This document shows positions 7,670-17,394 of a stretch of DNA of 49,951 bases, one piece after another. The translations under genes were made by a program, and so were the position numbers. The stretch covers positions 1-49,951 of the forward strand of contig NZ_LDTE01000079.1 in NCBI RefSeq assembly GCF_001476905.1. The letters are read 5' to 3'. Every line of letters starts with the position of its first letter. Position 1 is the first letter of the stretch. The notes under the pieces were generated by a model, which searched no databases, was not told where the DNA came from, and was given only the letters and a program-made list of their open reading frames with translations. The DNA comes from Sphingomonas sanguinis. GTDB lineage: Bacteria; Pseudomonadota; Alphaproteobacteria; Sphingomonadales; Sphingomonadaceae.

Positions 7670-9064
7670 TCAGATGTGGATCGGCTTGCCCTGCACCGCC
7701 ATGGCAGCTTCCTTGAGCGCCTCGGCATGGGTCGGGTGGGCGTGGCAGGTATAGGCGATGTCTTCGGACGTCGCGCCGAACTCCATCGCCTGCGCGGCCT
7801 GGGCGATCATGGTGCCCGCGAGCGAGGAGATGATCCACACGCCCAGCACGCGGTCGGTCTTGGCGTCGGCGATGACCTTCACGAAGCCGTCGGTGTCGCG
7901 GTTGGTCTTGGCTCGGCTGTTCGCCATGAAGGGGAACTTGCCGACCTTGACCTCGCCACGCTCCTTGGCGGCTTCTTCCGACAGGCCGACACCGGCGATC
8001 TCGGGCATGGTGTAGACGACGCTGGGGATGACGTCGTGGTTCACGATGCCGGTCTGGCCCGCGATGTTCTCAGCCACCGCGACGCCCTCGTCCTCCGCCT
8101 TGTGCGCGAGCATCAGGCCCGGGGCGACATCGCCGATCGCCCAGACGCCGTCGACATTGGTCGCGAAGTCATGGTCGATCTCGACCTGGCCACGGCCGTT
8201 CAGCTTTACGCCCGCGGCTTCCAAGTTCAGCCCGTCGGTGTTCGGCTTGCGGCCGATTGCGACCAGCACGGCGTCGGCCGACAGCGTTTCCGCCGCACCG
8301 CCAGCCGCCGGTTCGACCGACACGGTCGCGCGGTCGCCCTCGACGGTGACGCCGGTCACCTTGGTCGAGGTCTTCAGCTCCATGCCCTGCTTCTTGAAGA
8401 GCTTGGCCGATTCCTTGCGGACCTCGCCGTCGAAGCCCGGCAGGATCTGGTCGAGATATTCGACCACCGTCACCTTGGCGCCCAGGCGACGCCAGACCGA
8501 GCCCAGCTCCAGCCCGATCACGCCGCCACCAATGACGACCAGATGCTCCGGCACCTTGGGCAGCGCCAGCGCGCCGGTCGAGTCGACGACGACCTTCTGG
8601 TCGATCTCAACACCCGGCAGCGGGGTCACGACCGAGCCGGTCGCGATCACGATGTCGCGCGCGGTAACGGTCTGGTCGCCGACCTTCACCGTGCTCAAAT
8701 CCTGGAACGCGGCCTTGCCCTTCAGCCAGGTGACCTTGTTCTTCTTGAAGAGATACTCGATACCACCGGTCAGCTCGCCGACCGCCTTGGCCTTTTCGGC
8801 GTGCATCTGGTCGAGGTTGAGGCGGGCACCGTCGATCTCGACGCCGAACTTCGCGAGGGCACCGTGGCTCGCTTCCTCGAACAGCTCGGACGCGTGGAGC
8901 AGCGCCTTGGACGGGATGCAGCCGACATTGAGGCAGGTGCCGCCCAGCGTCTCGCGCGCTTCGGCGCATGCGGTCTTCAGGCCCAGCTGCGCCGCGCGGA
9001 TCGCCGCGACATAGCCGCCGGGGCCCGCGCCGATCACCAGGACGTCATAGTCATACTCAGCCAT
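7670..9064 (-). CDS. lpdA: Dihydrolipoyl dehydrogenase (E3)
   Basis: E3 of the 2-oxoglutarate (and possibly pyruvate) dehydrogenase complex: it reoxidises dihydrolipoyl groups with FAD and passes electrons to NAD. The 464-residue protein shows the FAD-binding motif VIGAGPGGYVAAIRAA, the redox disulfide GGTCLNVGC (C44 and C49), the NAD-binding motif VVIGGGVIGLELG, the second FAD motif VDGVWAIGDVAPG, and the C-terminal catalytic His-Glu region HAHPTHAEALKEA. Start at ATG 9064; the longer frame adds 16 residues before the recognisable start MAEYDYDVLVIG. Last gene of the TCA operon. Confidence 0.97.
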   Translation of the reverse strand: MAEYDYDVLVIGAGPGGYVAAIRAAQLGLKTACAEARETLGGTCLNVGCIPSKALLHASELFEEASHGALAKFGVEIDGARLNLDQMHAEKAKAVGELTGGIEYLFKKNKVTWLKGKAAFQDLSTVKVGDQTVTARDIVIATGSVVTPLPGVEIDQKVVVDSTGALALPKVPEHLVVIGGGVIGLELGSVWRRLGAKVTVVEYLDQILPGFDGEVRKESAKLFKKQGMELKTSTKVTGVTVEGDRATVSVEPAAGGAAETLSADAVLVAIGRKPNTDGLNLEAAGVKLNGRGQVEIDHDFATNVDGVWAIGDVAPGLMLAHKAEDEGVAVAENIAGQTGIVNHDVIPSVVYTMPEIAGVGLSEEAAKERGEVKVGKFPFMANSRAKTNRDTDGFVKVIADAKTDRVLGVWIISSLAGTMIAQAAQAMEFGATSEDIAYTCHAHPTHAEALKEAAMAVQGKPIHI

Positions 9065-9078
9065 TTGTCTCTCCCGTT

Positions 9079-9158
9079 CCCCGGCGTCCGGGGTCCAGCC
9101 TCGCGGGCGCACCCGCCTTCACACAATAGGAACGGACCCCCGCGGTTGCGAGGGTCCG
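9079..9158. repeat. Hairpins in the sucB-lpdA junction
   Basis: Two hairpins: CCCCGG-CGT-CCGGGG at 9079-9093, and CGGACCC-C-CGC / GCG-A-GGGTCCG at 9133-9158. Neither is followed by a long T-run on the minus strand, so they look more like processing or stability elements (or remnants of repeats) than terminators. Confidence 0.6.
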
Positions 9159-9175
9159 TATAGATCACAAAGCGA

Positions 9176-10405
9176 TCAGAGGTCGATCAGGATGCGGGTC
9201 GGGTCCTGGATCGCATTCTTCAGCGCGACGAGGAAGGTCACCGCCTCGCGGCCGTCGATGATGCGATGGTCATAGGACAGCGCCAGATACATCATCGGGC
9301 GGATGACGATCTGGCCGTCGACGACGACCGGGCGCTCCTCGATACGGTGGAGGCCCAGCACCGCCGACTGGGGCGGGTTGATGATCGGGGTCGACATCAG
9401 CGAGCCGAACACGCCGCCGTTCGAGATGGTGAAGGTGCCGCCCTTCATCTCGTCCATTTTCAGCGTGCCGTCCTTGGCGCGCTTGCCGAAGTCGCCGATC
9501 GTCTTTTCAATGCCCGCGACCGTCAGGTCCTGCGCATCGCGGATGACCGGCACGACCAGGCCGTTCGGGGCCGAAACGGCGACCGAGATATCGGCATAGT
9601 CGTGATAGACGATCTCATCGCCCTCGATCGACGCGTTGACCGAAGGAATGTCCTTCAGCGCCATCGTCGCGGCCTTCACGAAGAAGCCCATGAAGCCCAG
9701 GCGGACGCCGTGCTTCTTCTCGAACAGGTCCTTATACTTGGCGCGCGCCTCGATCACCGCGGTCATGTCGACGTCGTTGAACGTCGTCAGCATCGCGGCG
9801 GTGTTCTGCGCTTCCTTCAGGCGCTTGGCGATCGTCTGACGCAGGCGCGTCATCTTCACGCGCTCTTCCTTGCGCGCCGAACCGGCGGGGGCAGCGGCCG
9901 GAGCAGCAGCGGCGGGAGCCGGCGCGCTGGACTTGTTGGCAGCGGCGGCAGCGACGTCTTCCTTGGTAATGCGGCCGTCCTTGCCGGTGCCCTTGATCGT
10001 CGCGGGGTCGAGACCATGCTCGAGGACCGCACGACGCACCGACGGCGAGAGTGCTGCGGGCGAGTCGCTCGACTCGTCGCCAGCAGGCGCAGCGGCGGGT
10101 GCCGGAGCAGCCGCCGGGGCTGCGGTCACGGCCGGGGTCGCCGCTTCGGTCTTGGCCGGGGCCGAACCACCGGCGTCGACGGTCGCCAGCAGCGCGCCGA
10201 CCTGCACCGTGTCGCCGACCTTCACCGCATGCTCGCCCATGACACCCGCCACCGGCGAGGGCACTTCGACCGAGACCTTGTCGGTCTCCAGGCTCGCGAT
10301 CGGCTCGTCGACCGCCACCGCATCACCCGGCTGCTTCAGCCATTCGCCCAGCGTCGCTTCGGAGATCGATTCGCCCAGCACCGGGACCAGAACTTCAGTC
10401 GCCAT
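9176..10405 (-). CDS. sucB: Dihydrolipoyllysine-residue succinyltransferase (E2)
   Basis: E2 core of the 2-oxoglutarate dehydrogenase complex, transferring succinyl groups to CoA. The 409-residue protein has one N-terminal lipoyl domain with the modified Lys in ETDKVSVEV (K43), an Ala/Pro-rich linker (about 85-120), a peripheral subunit-binding domain ([27 protein letters not shown], about 125-155), a second Ala-rich linker, and the catalytic domain ending with [13 protein letters not shown], which holds the active-site His and Asp. ATG 10405 is chosen because GGAGG is 8 bases upstream; another ATG six bases earlier is too close to it. Confidence 0.97.
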   Translation of the reverse strand: MATEVLVPVLGESISEATLGEWLKQPGDAVAVDEPIASLETDKVSVEVPSPVAGVMGEHAVKVGDTVQVGALLATVDAGGSAPAKTEAATPAVTAAPAAAPAPAAAPAGDESSDSPAALSPSVRRAVLEHGLDPATIKGTGKDGRITKEDVAAAAANKSSAPAPAAAAPAAAPAGSARKEERVKMTRLRQTIAKRLKEAQNTAAMLTTFNDVDMTAVIEARAKYKDLFEKKHGVRLGFMGFFVKAATMALKDIPSVNASIEGDEIVYHDYADISVAVSAPNGLVVPVIRDAQDLTVAGIEKTIGDFGKRAKDGTLKMDEMKGGTFTISNGGVFGSLMSTPIINPPQSAVLGLHRIEERPVVVDGQIVIRPMMYLALSYDHRIIDGREAVTFLVALKNAIQDPTRILIDL

Positions 10406-10444
10406 TTCCATTTCCTCCGCCCGGTCCATCGACCGGGGCTCTTA

Positions 10445-10507
10445 CGCGGGCGGGCAAAACGCCCGCGCCAGATTTCATCCCTCCCCGGCTCGATCACGAA
10501 CCGGGGA
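10445..10507. repeat. Hairpins in the sucA-sucB junction
   Basis: Two perfect inverted repeats: CGCGGGCG / CGCCCGCG at 10445-10467 and TCCCCGG / CCGGGGA at 10482-10507. No T-run follows either on the minus strand. The second resembles the hairpin between yebC and ruvC. Confidence 0.6.
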
Positions 10508-10517
10508 ACTCGGTAAG

Positions 10518-13499
10518 TCAGTCCGCCGCCGCCGTGGTCGGCTTGGCGGTGGTGTTGCTGCCCTCGGCGCGCGTCCGGCGGATTTCCTCGCGGACATTAT
10601 GGCCCAGCGCATCGGCGACCAGCGCGCCCTGCTCGGCGGTGTGGCGCTTCATCAGGCCGGTGGCGGGCGACGCCGCCGCCGCACGACCCGCATAACGCGC
10701 CCGCTTCACGCTCGCACCGGCGGCCGCCAGCGACTCTTCGATCAGCGGCTCGACGAAGAACCAATAGCCGTTGTTCTTCGGCTCTTCCTGCGCCCAGACC
10801 ACATCCTGCAGGTTCGGCATGCGCGCGATCCGCTTGGCCAGCGCATCGCTCGGGAACGGATAGAGCTGCTCGACACGCACGATCTGGGTCGAGGTGTCGC
10901 CCGCCGCATCGCGTGCCTCGATCAGGTCATAGGCGACCTTGCCGGTGCACAGGACCAGCCGCGTCGTGGCCTCGTCGGCGGCACCGTTGGTGTCCGACAG
11001 CAGGCGACGGAAGTGGCTCTCGCCCTGGAAATCCTCGGCCTTCGATACCGCCAGCTTGTGACGCAGCAGCGACTTGGGCGTCATGACGATCAGGGGCTTG
11101 CGGAAATTGCGGTGCATCTGGCGGCGCAACAGGTGGAAATAGTTGGCCGGGGTGGTGCAGTTCGCAACCTGGATATTGTCGTTGGCGCAGGACTGGAGGA
11201 AGCGCTCGGGACGCGCGGAGGAGTGCTCCGGCCCCTGCCCTTCATAGCCATGCGGCAGCAGCATCACGAGGCCGTTGGCGCGCAGCCACTTGGACTCGCC
11301 CGACGTGATGAACTGGTCGATCATGATCTGCGCGCCGTTGACGAAGTCGCCGAACTGCGCCTCCCACAGCACCAGCGTCTTCGGATCGGCCAGCGCATAG
11401 CCATACTCGAAGCCGAGCACGCCATATTCGGACAACGGGCTGTCCAGCACTTCAAAGCTGCCATGCTCGACGGTCTTCAGCGGCACGTACTTGTGCTCGT
11501 CGGTCTGGTCGACCCAGACGGCGTGACGCTGCGAGAAGGTGCCGCGACCCGAGTCCTGACCCGACAGACGCACACCATAGCCTTCCGACAGCAGCGAACC
11601 GAAGGCCAAGGCCTCACCGGTCGCCCAGTCGAAATTCTCGCCGGTGGAGAACATCTGGCGCTTGGCGTCGAGCACGCGGTTCAGCGTCTTGTGGACCTGA
11701 AGCCCTTCCGGGATCGTGGTCAGCGTACGGCCGATCGCGTCGAACAGCTTCTTGTCGAGGCCGGTCTCGACGTTGCGGCGACCCTGATCGGACTCCTTCG
11801 GGGCCGACAGACCCGACCAGCGACCGGCGAACCAGTCCGCCTTGTTGGGCTTGTAGCTCGCGCCAGCCTCGAACTCGCCTTCGCAGCGCGTGGTATACTG
11901 CTTGATATTCTCGTCGACCCAGGCCTGATCGACCACGCCTTCGGACACAAGGCGCTTCGCATAGGTCTCGGCCACACCGGGGTGCGAACGGATCTTGTTG
12001 TACATCAGCGGCTGGGTAAAGCCCGGCTCATCGCCCTCGTTGTGACCGAAGCGGCGATAGCACCACATGTCGATCACGATGTCGCGGTGGAACTTCTGAC
12101 GGAATTCGATCGCCATCTTGGTGGCGAAGGTCACCGCCTCGGGATCGTCGCCATTGACGTGGAAGACCGGCGCCTGGACGCCCTTGGCCACATCCGACGG
12201 ATAGGGCGAGGAGCGCGCGAACTGCGGCGAGGTGGTGAAGCCCACCTGGTTGTTGATGATGAAGTGGACGCAGCCACCCGTGTTGTAACCACGGATGCCG
12301 GAGAAGCCGAGGCACTCCCAGACGATGCCCTGGCCCGCAAAGGCGGCGTCGCCGTGGATCAGCACCGGCACCGAGGCCGAGTGATCCTCCAGGTCGCCCG
12401 CGATCGTCTGGATCGCGCGGGTTTTGCCCAGCACGACCGGGTTCACCGCCTCGAGGTGCGAGGGGTTGGCGACCAGCGACATATGGACCTTGTGGCCGTC
12501 AAACTCACGGTCGGTCGAGGTGCCCAGATGATACTTCACGTCGCCCGAACCGCCGATATCATCGGGGTTGGCCGAGCCACCGGCGAATTCGTGGAAGATC
12601 ACGCGCAGCGGCTTGGCCATCACATTGGCCAGCACGTTCAGGCGGCCGCGATGCGCCATGCCGAACACGATCTCGCGCACGCCCATCTGGCCACCGTACT
12701 TGATGACCGACTCGAGCGCGGGGATCATCGACTCGCCGCCGTCCAGGCCGAAGCGCTTGGTGCCGACATATTTCTTGCCGAGGAACTTTTCCCACTGCTC
12801 GGCCTCGATGACCTTGTTCAGGATGGCCTTCTTGCCATCGGTCGTGAACTCGATCGCCTTGTCCTGGCCTTCCATCCGGTCCTGGAGGAAGCGGCGCTCC
12901 TCCACGTCCGCAATGTGCATATATTCCAGGCCGACATTGCCGCAGTAATTCTTGCGCAGCGTGTCGACCAGCTCGCGAACGGTCGCCCATTCAAAGCCCA
13001 TCGTGCCGCCCAGATAGACCTTGCGATCGATATCGGCGTCGGTGAAGCCGTGATATTCAGTCTTCAGATCTTCGGGCAGCTCGCGCAGGCCCGACAGGCC
13101 GAGCGGGTCGAGATTCGCCGCGAGGTGGCCGCGCACCCGGTAGGTGCGGATCAACATCTGCGCCCGGATCGCGTCACCCGCCGCCTTCACGATGTCGGCG
13201 GTCGAGGGTGCCGCAGCGGCCGGAGCGGCGGCGGCGGGCTTGCCACCCTTGGCGGGCTTGGGAGCCGGTTCCATCTGGGTCGGGTCGAGGCCCGCCGTCA
13301 GATCGTCGGTCGAGGTCAGCGGCCAGCGCTTGTTCTGCCAGCTGGGGGCGCCCACGCCCTGCTCCAGACCCTCGAAAAAGGTCCGCCAGCCAGCATCGAC
13401 CGACGACTGGTCGGCCTGATACTTGGCATAGAGCGTTTCGATGAAGGCGGGGCTGACGCCCGCCGCGATGTCGCTGAATTCCTGGCCTTCGTAGCCCAT
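10518..13499 (-). CDS. sucA: 2-oxoglutarate dehydrogenase E1 component
   Basis: Thiamine-diphosphate-dependent E1 that decarboxylates 2-oxoglutarate and succinylates the E2 lipoyl arm. The 993-residue protein begins MGYEGQEFSDIAAG and has the E1o N-terminal segment (SVDAGWRTFFEGLE, used for E2/E3 assembly), GMAHRGRLNVLANV, the ThDP/Mg motif with HGDAAFAGQG, RRFGHNEGDEPGFTQPLMY, and late LPHGYEGQGPEHSSARPERFLQ. Start at ATG 13499 has GAGGAAG upstream; the longer frame contributes 31 residues of repeat-encoded sequence. A roughly 1,270-codon open frame on the opposite strand here is an artefact of codon bias. Confidence 0.98.
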   Translation of the reverse strand: MGYEGQEFSDIAAGVSPAFIETLYAKYQADQSSVDAGWRTFFEGLEQGVGAPSWQNKRWPLTSTDDLTAGLDPTQMEPAPKPAKGGKPAAAAPAAAAPSTADIVKAAGDAIRAQMLIRTYRVRGHLAANLDPLGLSGLRELPEDLKTEYHGFTDADIDRKVYLGGTMGFEWATVRELVDTLRKNYCGNVGLEYMHIADVEERRFLQDRMEGQDKAIEFTTDGKKAILNKVIEAEQWEKFLGKKYVGTKRFGLDGGESMIPALESVIKYGGQMGVREIVFGMAHRGRLNVLANVMAKPLRVIFHEFAGGSANPDDIGGSGDVKYHLGTSTDREFDGHKVHMSLVANPSHLEAVNPVVLGKTRAIQTIAGDLEDHSASVPVLIHGDAAFAGQGIVWECLGFSGIRGYNTGGCVHFIINNQVGFTTSPQFARSSPYPSDVAKGVQAPVFHVNGDDPEAVTFATKMAIEFRQKFHRDIVIDMWCYRRFGHNEGDEPGFTQPLMYNKIRSHPGVAETYAKRLVSEGVVDQAWVDENIKQYTTRCEGEFEAGASYKPNKADWFAGRWSGLSAPKESDQGRRNVETGLDKKLFDAIGRTLTTIPEGLQVHKTLNRVLDAKRQMFSTGENFDWATGEALAFGSLLSEGYGVRLSGQDSGRGTFSQRHAVWVDQTDEHKYVPLKTVEHGSFEVLDSPLSEYGVLGFEYGYALADPKTLVLWEAQFGDFVNGAQIMIDQFITSGESKWLRANGLVMLLPHGYEGQGPEHSSARPERFLQSCANDNIQVANCTTPANYFHLLRRQMHRNFRKPLIVMTPKSLLRHKLAVSKAEDFQGESHFRRLLSDTNGAADEATTRLVLCTGKVAYDLIEARDAAGDTSTQIVRVEQLYPFPSDALAKRIARMPNLQDVVWAQEEPKNNGYWFFVEPLIEESLAAAGASVKRARYAGRAAAASPATGLMKRHTAEQGALVADALGHNVREEIRRTRAEGSNTTAKPTTAAAD

Positions 13500-13537
13500 G
13501 AGACGCTTCCTCGACCGCCCGACTTCTTTATGATCGC

Positions 13538-13617
13538 CACCCCGGCACATCCGCCTGGGGTCCGCAGCCGCGAGCGGCCCGCCTGCCGCCACGGACCCCG
13601 GCGGGTGTGCCGGGGTG
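13538..13617. repeat. 80-bp imperfect palindrome in the sucD-sucA junction
   Basis: Left arm 13538-13564 (CACCCCGGCACATCCGCCTG followed by GGGTCCG) is nearly the reverse complement of right arm 13592-13617, with a GC-rich middle. It fills most of the 130-base gap between sucD and sucA and ends 12 bases from the sucD stop codon. It resembles a dispersed palindromic repeat rather than a terminator. Confidence 0.7.
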
Positions 13618-13629
13618 ACGCGATACGCC

Positions 13630-14514
13630 TTACTTGTTCAGCACCGACAGCAGCGTCGAGCCGAGTTCCGACGGGCTGGCCGCGACCTTGATCCCGGCCG
13701 CTTCCATCGCCGCGATCTTGTCCTCGGCGCCGCCCTGGCCGCCCGACACGATCGCACCGGCATGGCCCATGCGACGGCCCGGAGGCGCGGTGCGGCCCGC
13801 GATGAAGCCGGCCATCGGCTTGCTGCGACCGCGCTTGGCTTCGTCGCGCAGGAACTGCGCGGCTTCTTCTTCCGCCGAGCCGCCGATCTCGCCGATCATG
13901 ATGATCGACTGGGTCTCGTCATCGGCCAGGAACAGCTCCAGCACGTCGATGAAGTTGGTGCCGTTGACGGGATCGCCGCCGATGCCGACCGCGGTCGTCT
14001 GACCAAGGCCAGCGTTCGAGGTCTGGAACACCGCCTCATAGGTCAGCGTGCCCGAACGCGACACGACGCCGACCGAGCCCTTCTTGAAGATCGAACCCGG
14101 CATGATGCCGATCTTGCACTCGCCCGGCGTCAGCACGCCCGGGCAGTTCGGACCGATCAGGCGCGACTTGGAACCCGACAGGGCACGCTTGACCTTGACC
14201 ATGTCGAGGACCGGAATGCCCTCGGTGATCGCGACGATCAGCGGGATTTCCGCGTCGATCGCTTCCAGGATCGAGTCGGCCGCGAAGGGCGGCGGCACGT
14301 AGATGACCGACGCGTCCGCGCCCGTCTTCGACTTGGCTTCGGCGACGGTGTTGAAGACCGGCAGGCCGATATGCTCGGTGCCGCCCTTGCCCGGCGTCAC
14401 GCCGCCGACCATCTGCGTGCCGTACGCCAGCGCCTGCTGGGTGTGGAACGTGCCGGTTTCACCCGTCATGCCCTGGGTGATGACCTTGGTGTTCTTGTTG
14501 ACGAGGATGCTCAT
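13630..14514 (-). CDS. sucD: Succinate-CoA ligase alpha subunit
   Basis: Alpha subunit of succinyl-CoA synthetase, which makes a nucleoside triphosphate from succinyl-CoA. The 294-residue protein has the CoA-binding region ([22 protein letters not shown]), [20 protein letters not shown], and the phospho-histidine site [12 protein letters not shown] (H251). ATG 14514 is preceded by GGGAG. The beta subunit gene sucC, often immediately upstream of sucD in alphaproteobacteria, is absent from this window. Upstream instead lies a palindrome-flanked GIY-YIG gene and then mdh. Confidence 0.97.
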   Translation of the reverse strand: MSILVNKNTKVITQGMTGETGTFHTQQALAYGTQMVGGVTPGKGGTEHIGLPVFNTVAEAKSKTGADASVIYVPPPFAADSILEAIDAEIPLIVAITEGIPVLDMVKVKRALSGSKSRLIGPNCPGVLTPGECKIGIMPGSIFKKGSVGVVSRSGTLTYEAVFQTSNAGLGQTTAVGIGGDPVNGTNFIDVLELFLADDETQSIIMIGEIGGSAEEEAAQFLRDEAKRGRSKPMAGFIAGRTAPPGRRMGHAGAIVSGGQGGAEDKIAAMEAAGIKVAASPSELGSTLLSVLNK

Positions 14515-14530
14515 CTTAGCTCCCAATTCC

Positions 14531-14590
14531 CTTGTGTCCCCGCGAAGGCGGGGACCCAGTCCTGGGCTCCCGCCTTCGCGGAAGCACGAT
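14531..14590 (-). repeat. Palindromic repeat, sucD-side copy
   Basis: About 60 bases of the form CTTGTGTCCCCGCGAAGG, CGGGGACCCAGT, CCTGGG, CTCCCGCCTTCGCGG. It contains two hairpins (CCCCGCGAAGGCGGGG and CCCAG-TC-CTGGG) and is a slightly degenerate reverse-orientation copy of the element at 14895-14954. It ends 3 bases from the stop codon of the GIY-YIG gene. Confidence 0.8.
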
Positions 14591-14593
14591 CGC

Positions 14594-14884
14594 TCAAAAC
14601 AATGACTCGTACAGGTCGAGCCAATTCGGATTTTTCTCTTCGATCAGCCGCAGCTTCCAGTCCCGGTTCCATTTCTTGAGTTGGCGTTCGCGAAGCCGCG
14701 CACCGTCCAATTCGTCATGGGCTTCGTACCAGACCAGAAACCTGCAACCGTACTTCTTGGTGAATCCGTCGATCAGGGCGTTGCGGTGTTGATAGGCCCG
14801 CTTAACCAGATCGCTGGTGACACCGACATATATCGTTCCGTTCAGTCGGCTCGCCATCATGTAGACGTAGCCGGCCTTGGTCAT
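14594..14884 (-). CDS. GIY-YIG nuclease family protein
   Basis: A 96-residue single-domain GIY-YIG endonuclease-like protein (COG2827/YhbQ type). The signature is GYVYM (5-9) and TIYVG (17-21), the conserved Arg in LVKRAYQH (R29), and the metal-binding Glu in [11 protein letters not shown] (E66), followed by the family ending KNPNWLDLY. Cellular roles of these small proteins are poorly known; some are implicated in DNA repair or mobile DNA. The longer frame (to 14953) would translate the flanking repeat, so I start at ATG 14884, with AAGGGG seven bases upstream. The gene is tightly bracketed by inverted palindromes and separates mdh from sucD. Confidence 0.9.
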   Translation of the reverse strand: MTKAGYVYMMASRLNGTIYVGVTSDLVKRAYQHRNALIDGFTKKYGCRFLVWYEAHDELDGARLRERQLKKWNRDWKLRLIEEKNPNWLDLYESLF

Positions 14885-14894
14885 CCCTGGGCCC

Positions 14895-14954
14895 CTTGTG
14901 CTCCCGCGAAGGCGGGAGCCCAGTACTGGGTCCCCGCCTTCGCGGGGACACAAG
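14895..14954 (+). repeat. Palindromic repeat, mdh-side copy
   Basis: A 60-base, almost perfectly symmetrical element: it opens CTTGTGCTCCCGCGAAGG, has CCCAGTACTGGG at its centre, and closes CCTTCGCGGGGACACAAG. Its reverse complement matches the copy at 14531-14590 in nearly every position. It starts 10 bases upstream of the GIY-YIG start codon and contributes part of that gene's ribosome binding site. Confidence 0.85.
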
Positions 14955-14972
14955 GAAATTCAGGATGCAATC

Positions 14973-16056
<1,084 letters not shown>

Positions 16057-17181
16057 TTAAGCGTTCATTAGCCCTTCATCGGGACCATGGCCCTGGGCCA
16101 GATAGTCCTCGGAACGCATCTCTTCCAACCGGCTGATCGTACGCTCAAACTCGAAACGGCCGTCGCCGGTTTCATAGAGATCGGCGGGTTGGGCGTCGGC
16201 TGCGGCGAGCAGCTTGACCTTGTGTTCGTACAGCGCGTCGATCAGCTGGACGAAGCGCGCCGCCTCGTTTCGGTTCTCCGGCCCCAGCTTGGGGATGCCG
16301 ACCAGGATGACGGTGTGGAAACGTCGCGCAACCGCCAAATAGTCCGCCGCGCCCCGCGCCTCGCCGCATAGCCGCTTGAACGAGAAGACCGCGACACCCT
16401 TCAGCGCCTTGGGCACATGCAGGACGCGGCCGCCGACCTTCAGGTCTTCGGAGGGCACATGTGCGGCATCCTCGACCGGATAGTCGGTCAGGCGGAAGAA
16501 CGCCGCTGACAGCGTCATCGTCGCCTTCGGTCCATTGGGCACCAGCCAGGTGTCGAGCCGCCCCAGCCGGTCGCGCCGGTAATCGGTCGGCCCGTTGAGC
16601 GCCAGCACGTCCAGCCGCGCCTCGATCAGCGCGATGAAGGGCAGGAAATGCTCGCGGTTGAGCCCGTTCTTGTAGAGGTCCTTGGGCGGCCGGTTGGAGG
16701 TGGTGACTATCGTCACCCCCGCCTCGATCAGCGCGGTGAACAGCCGCGACAGGATCATCGCATCGGGGCTGTTCGTGACCATCATCTCGTCGAACGCCAG
16801 CAGCCGGACTTCCTCGGCCAGCGCGGCGGCGACGGGGGCGATCGGGTCGCCCGCCTGCTTGGCGCGCTCGGTGGCGATGCGGGCGTGGACCTCCAGCATG
16901 AACTCGGCGAAGTGGACCCGGCGCTTGGCCTCGACCGCCACATGGTCGAAGAACAGGTCCATCAGCATCGACTTGCCGCGCCCGACATCGCCCCAGAGAT
17001 AGACGCCCTTGGGCGCGGGCGCGCTTTTGCCGGTCAGGCGCGCGAAGAGGCCGGTCTTGCGCGGGGTTTCCAGTTCGGTCGCGAGTTGCTCGAGTCGCGC
17101 GGCGGCGGCAGCCTGTTCGGGATCGGGGCGGAGCTCTTCTGCGGAGACCAGGCGACGATAGGCGTTGAGGATGTCGGGCAT
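16057..17181 (-). CDS. zapE: Cell division ATPase ZapE (AFG1-like)
   Basis: A 374-residue AFG1/ZapE-type P-loop ATPase. In E. coli ZapE associates with the Z-ring under low oxygen or heat; mitochondrial AFG1 homologues aid inner-membrane protein turnover. Walker A is GVYLWGDVGRGKSMLMD (near 79-95), Walker B RLLAFDEMMVT, and the family segments VTIVTTSNRPPKDLYKNGLNR and LYE-type C-terminus (LIDALYEHKVKLL) are present. ATG 17181 starts the family N-terminus MPDILNAYRRL. It sits between sdhB and mdh on the same strand, a linkage often seen in alphaproteobacteria. A long repeat separates it from sdhB. Confidence 0.93.
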   Translation of the reverse strand: MPDILNAYRRLVSAEELRPDPEQAAAAARLEQLATELETPRKTGLFARLTGKSAPAPKGVYLWGDVGRGKSMLMDLFFDHVAVEAKRRVHFAEFMLEVHARIATERAKQAGDPIAPVAAALAEEVRLLAFDEMMVTNSPDAMILSRLFTALIEAGVTIVTTSNRPPKDLYKNGLNREHFLPFIALIEARLDVLALNGPTDYRRDRLGRLDTWLVPNGPKATMTLSAAFFRLTDYPVEDAAHVPSEDLKVGGRVLHVPKALKGVAVFSFKRLCGEARGAADYLAVARRFHTVILVGIPKLGPENRNEAARFVQLIDALYEHKVKLLAAADAQPADLYETGDGRFEFERTISRLEEMRSEDYLAQGHGPDEGLMNA

Positions 17182-17222
17182 GTTGGGGGCGATGTCTGCC
17201 CTGCCCTCTCTCGCGTCAAGTC

Positions 17223-17320
17223 CCACCCTCACCCTTCCTACCCGCTAACGCGGGCGGGCCCCTTCCCTCTCCCAATGGGAGAGGGAGGGAGGCGCGTCAG
17301 CGCCGGAAGGGTGAGGGTGG
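17223..17320. repeat. 98-bp imperfect palindromic element
   Basis: Terminal arms CCACCCTCACCCTTCC and GGAAGGGTGAGGGTGG are perfect complements. Inside are GCTAACGCGGGC / GGCGCGTCAGCGCC and a central hairpin CCCTCTCCCA-ATGGGAGAGGG. The nested symmetry and position between sdhB and zapE fit a non-autonomous repeat (MITE- or REP-like). It encodes nothing. Confidence 0.8.
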
Positions 17321-17341
17321 TTTTAAATCAAGGCTGGAATG

Positions 17342-17369
17342 AAAAAGGGGGCCGTTCCCGACCCCCTTT
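17342..17369 (-). terminator. Terminator after sdhB
   Basis: On the minus strand AAAGGGGG and CCCCCTTT form an 8-bp stem with a 10-base loop, followed by TTC. It is 25 bases past the sdhB stop codon and upstream of the palindromic element, so sdhB and zapE are probably separate units. Confidence 0.75.
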
Positions 17370-17394
17370 CCGTTTCCGCCGAAACCGTGCCGGA

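Noticed and set aside
9870..13691. A 1,273-codon open frame on the plus strand, opposite sucA and sucB.
   Set aside because: It is antisense to well-conserved genes, has no recognisable domain, and arises from the codon bias of GC-rich DNA.
14584..14953. N-terminal extension of the GIY-YIG protein beginning with [17 protein letters not shown].
   Set aside because: The extension is translated palindromic repeat; the family N-terminus and a ribosome binding site support ATG 14884.
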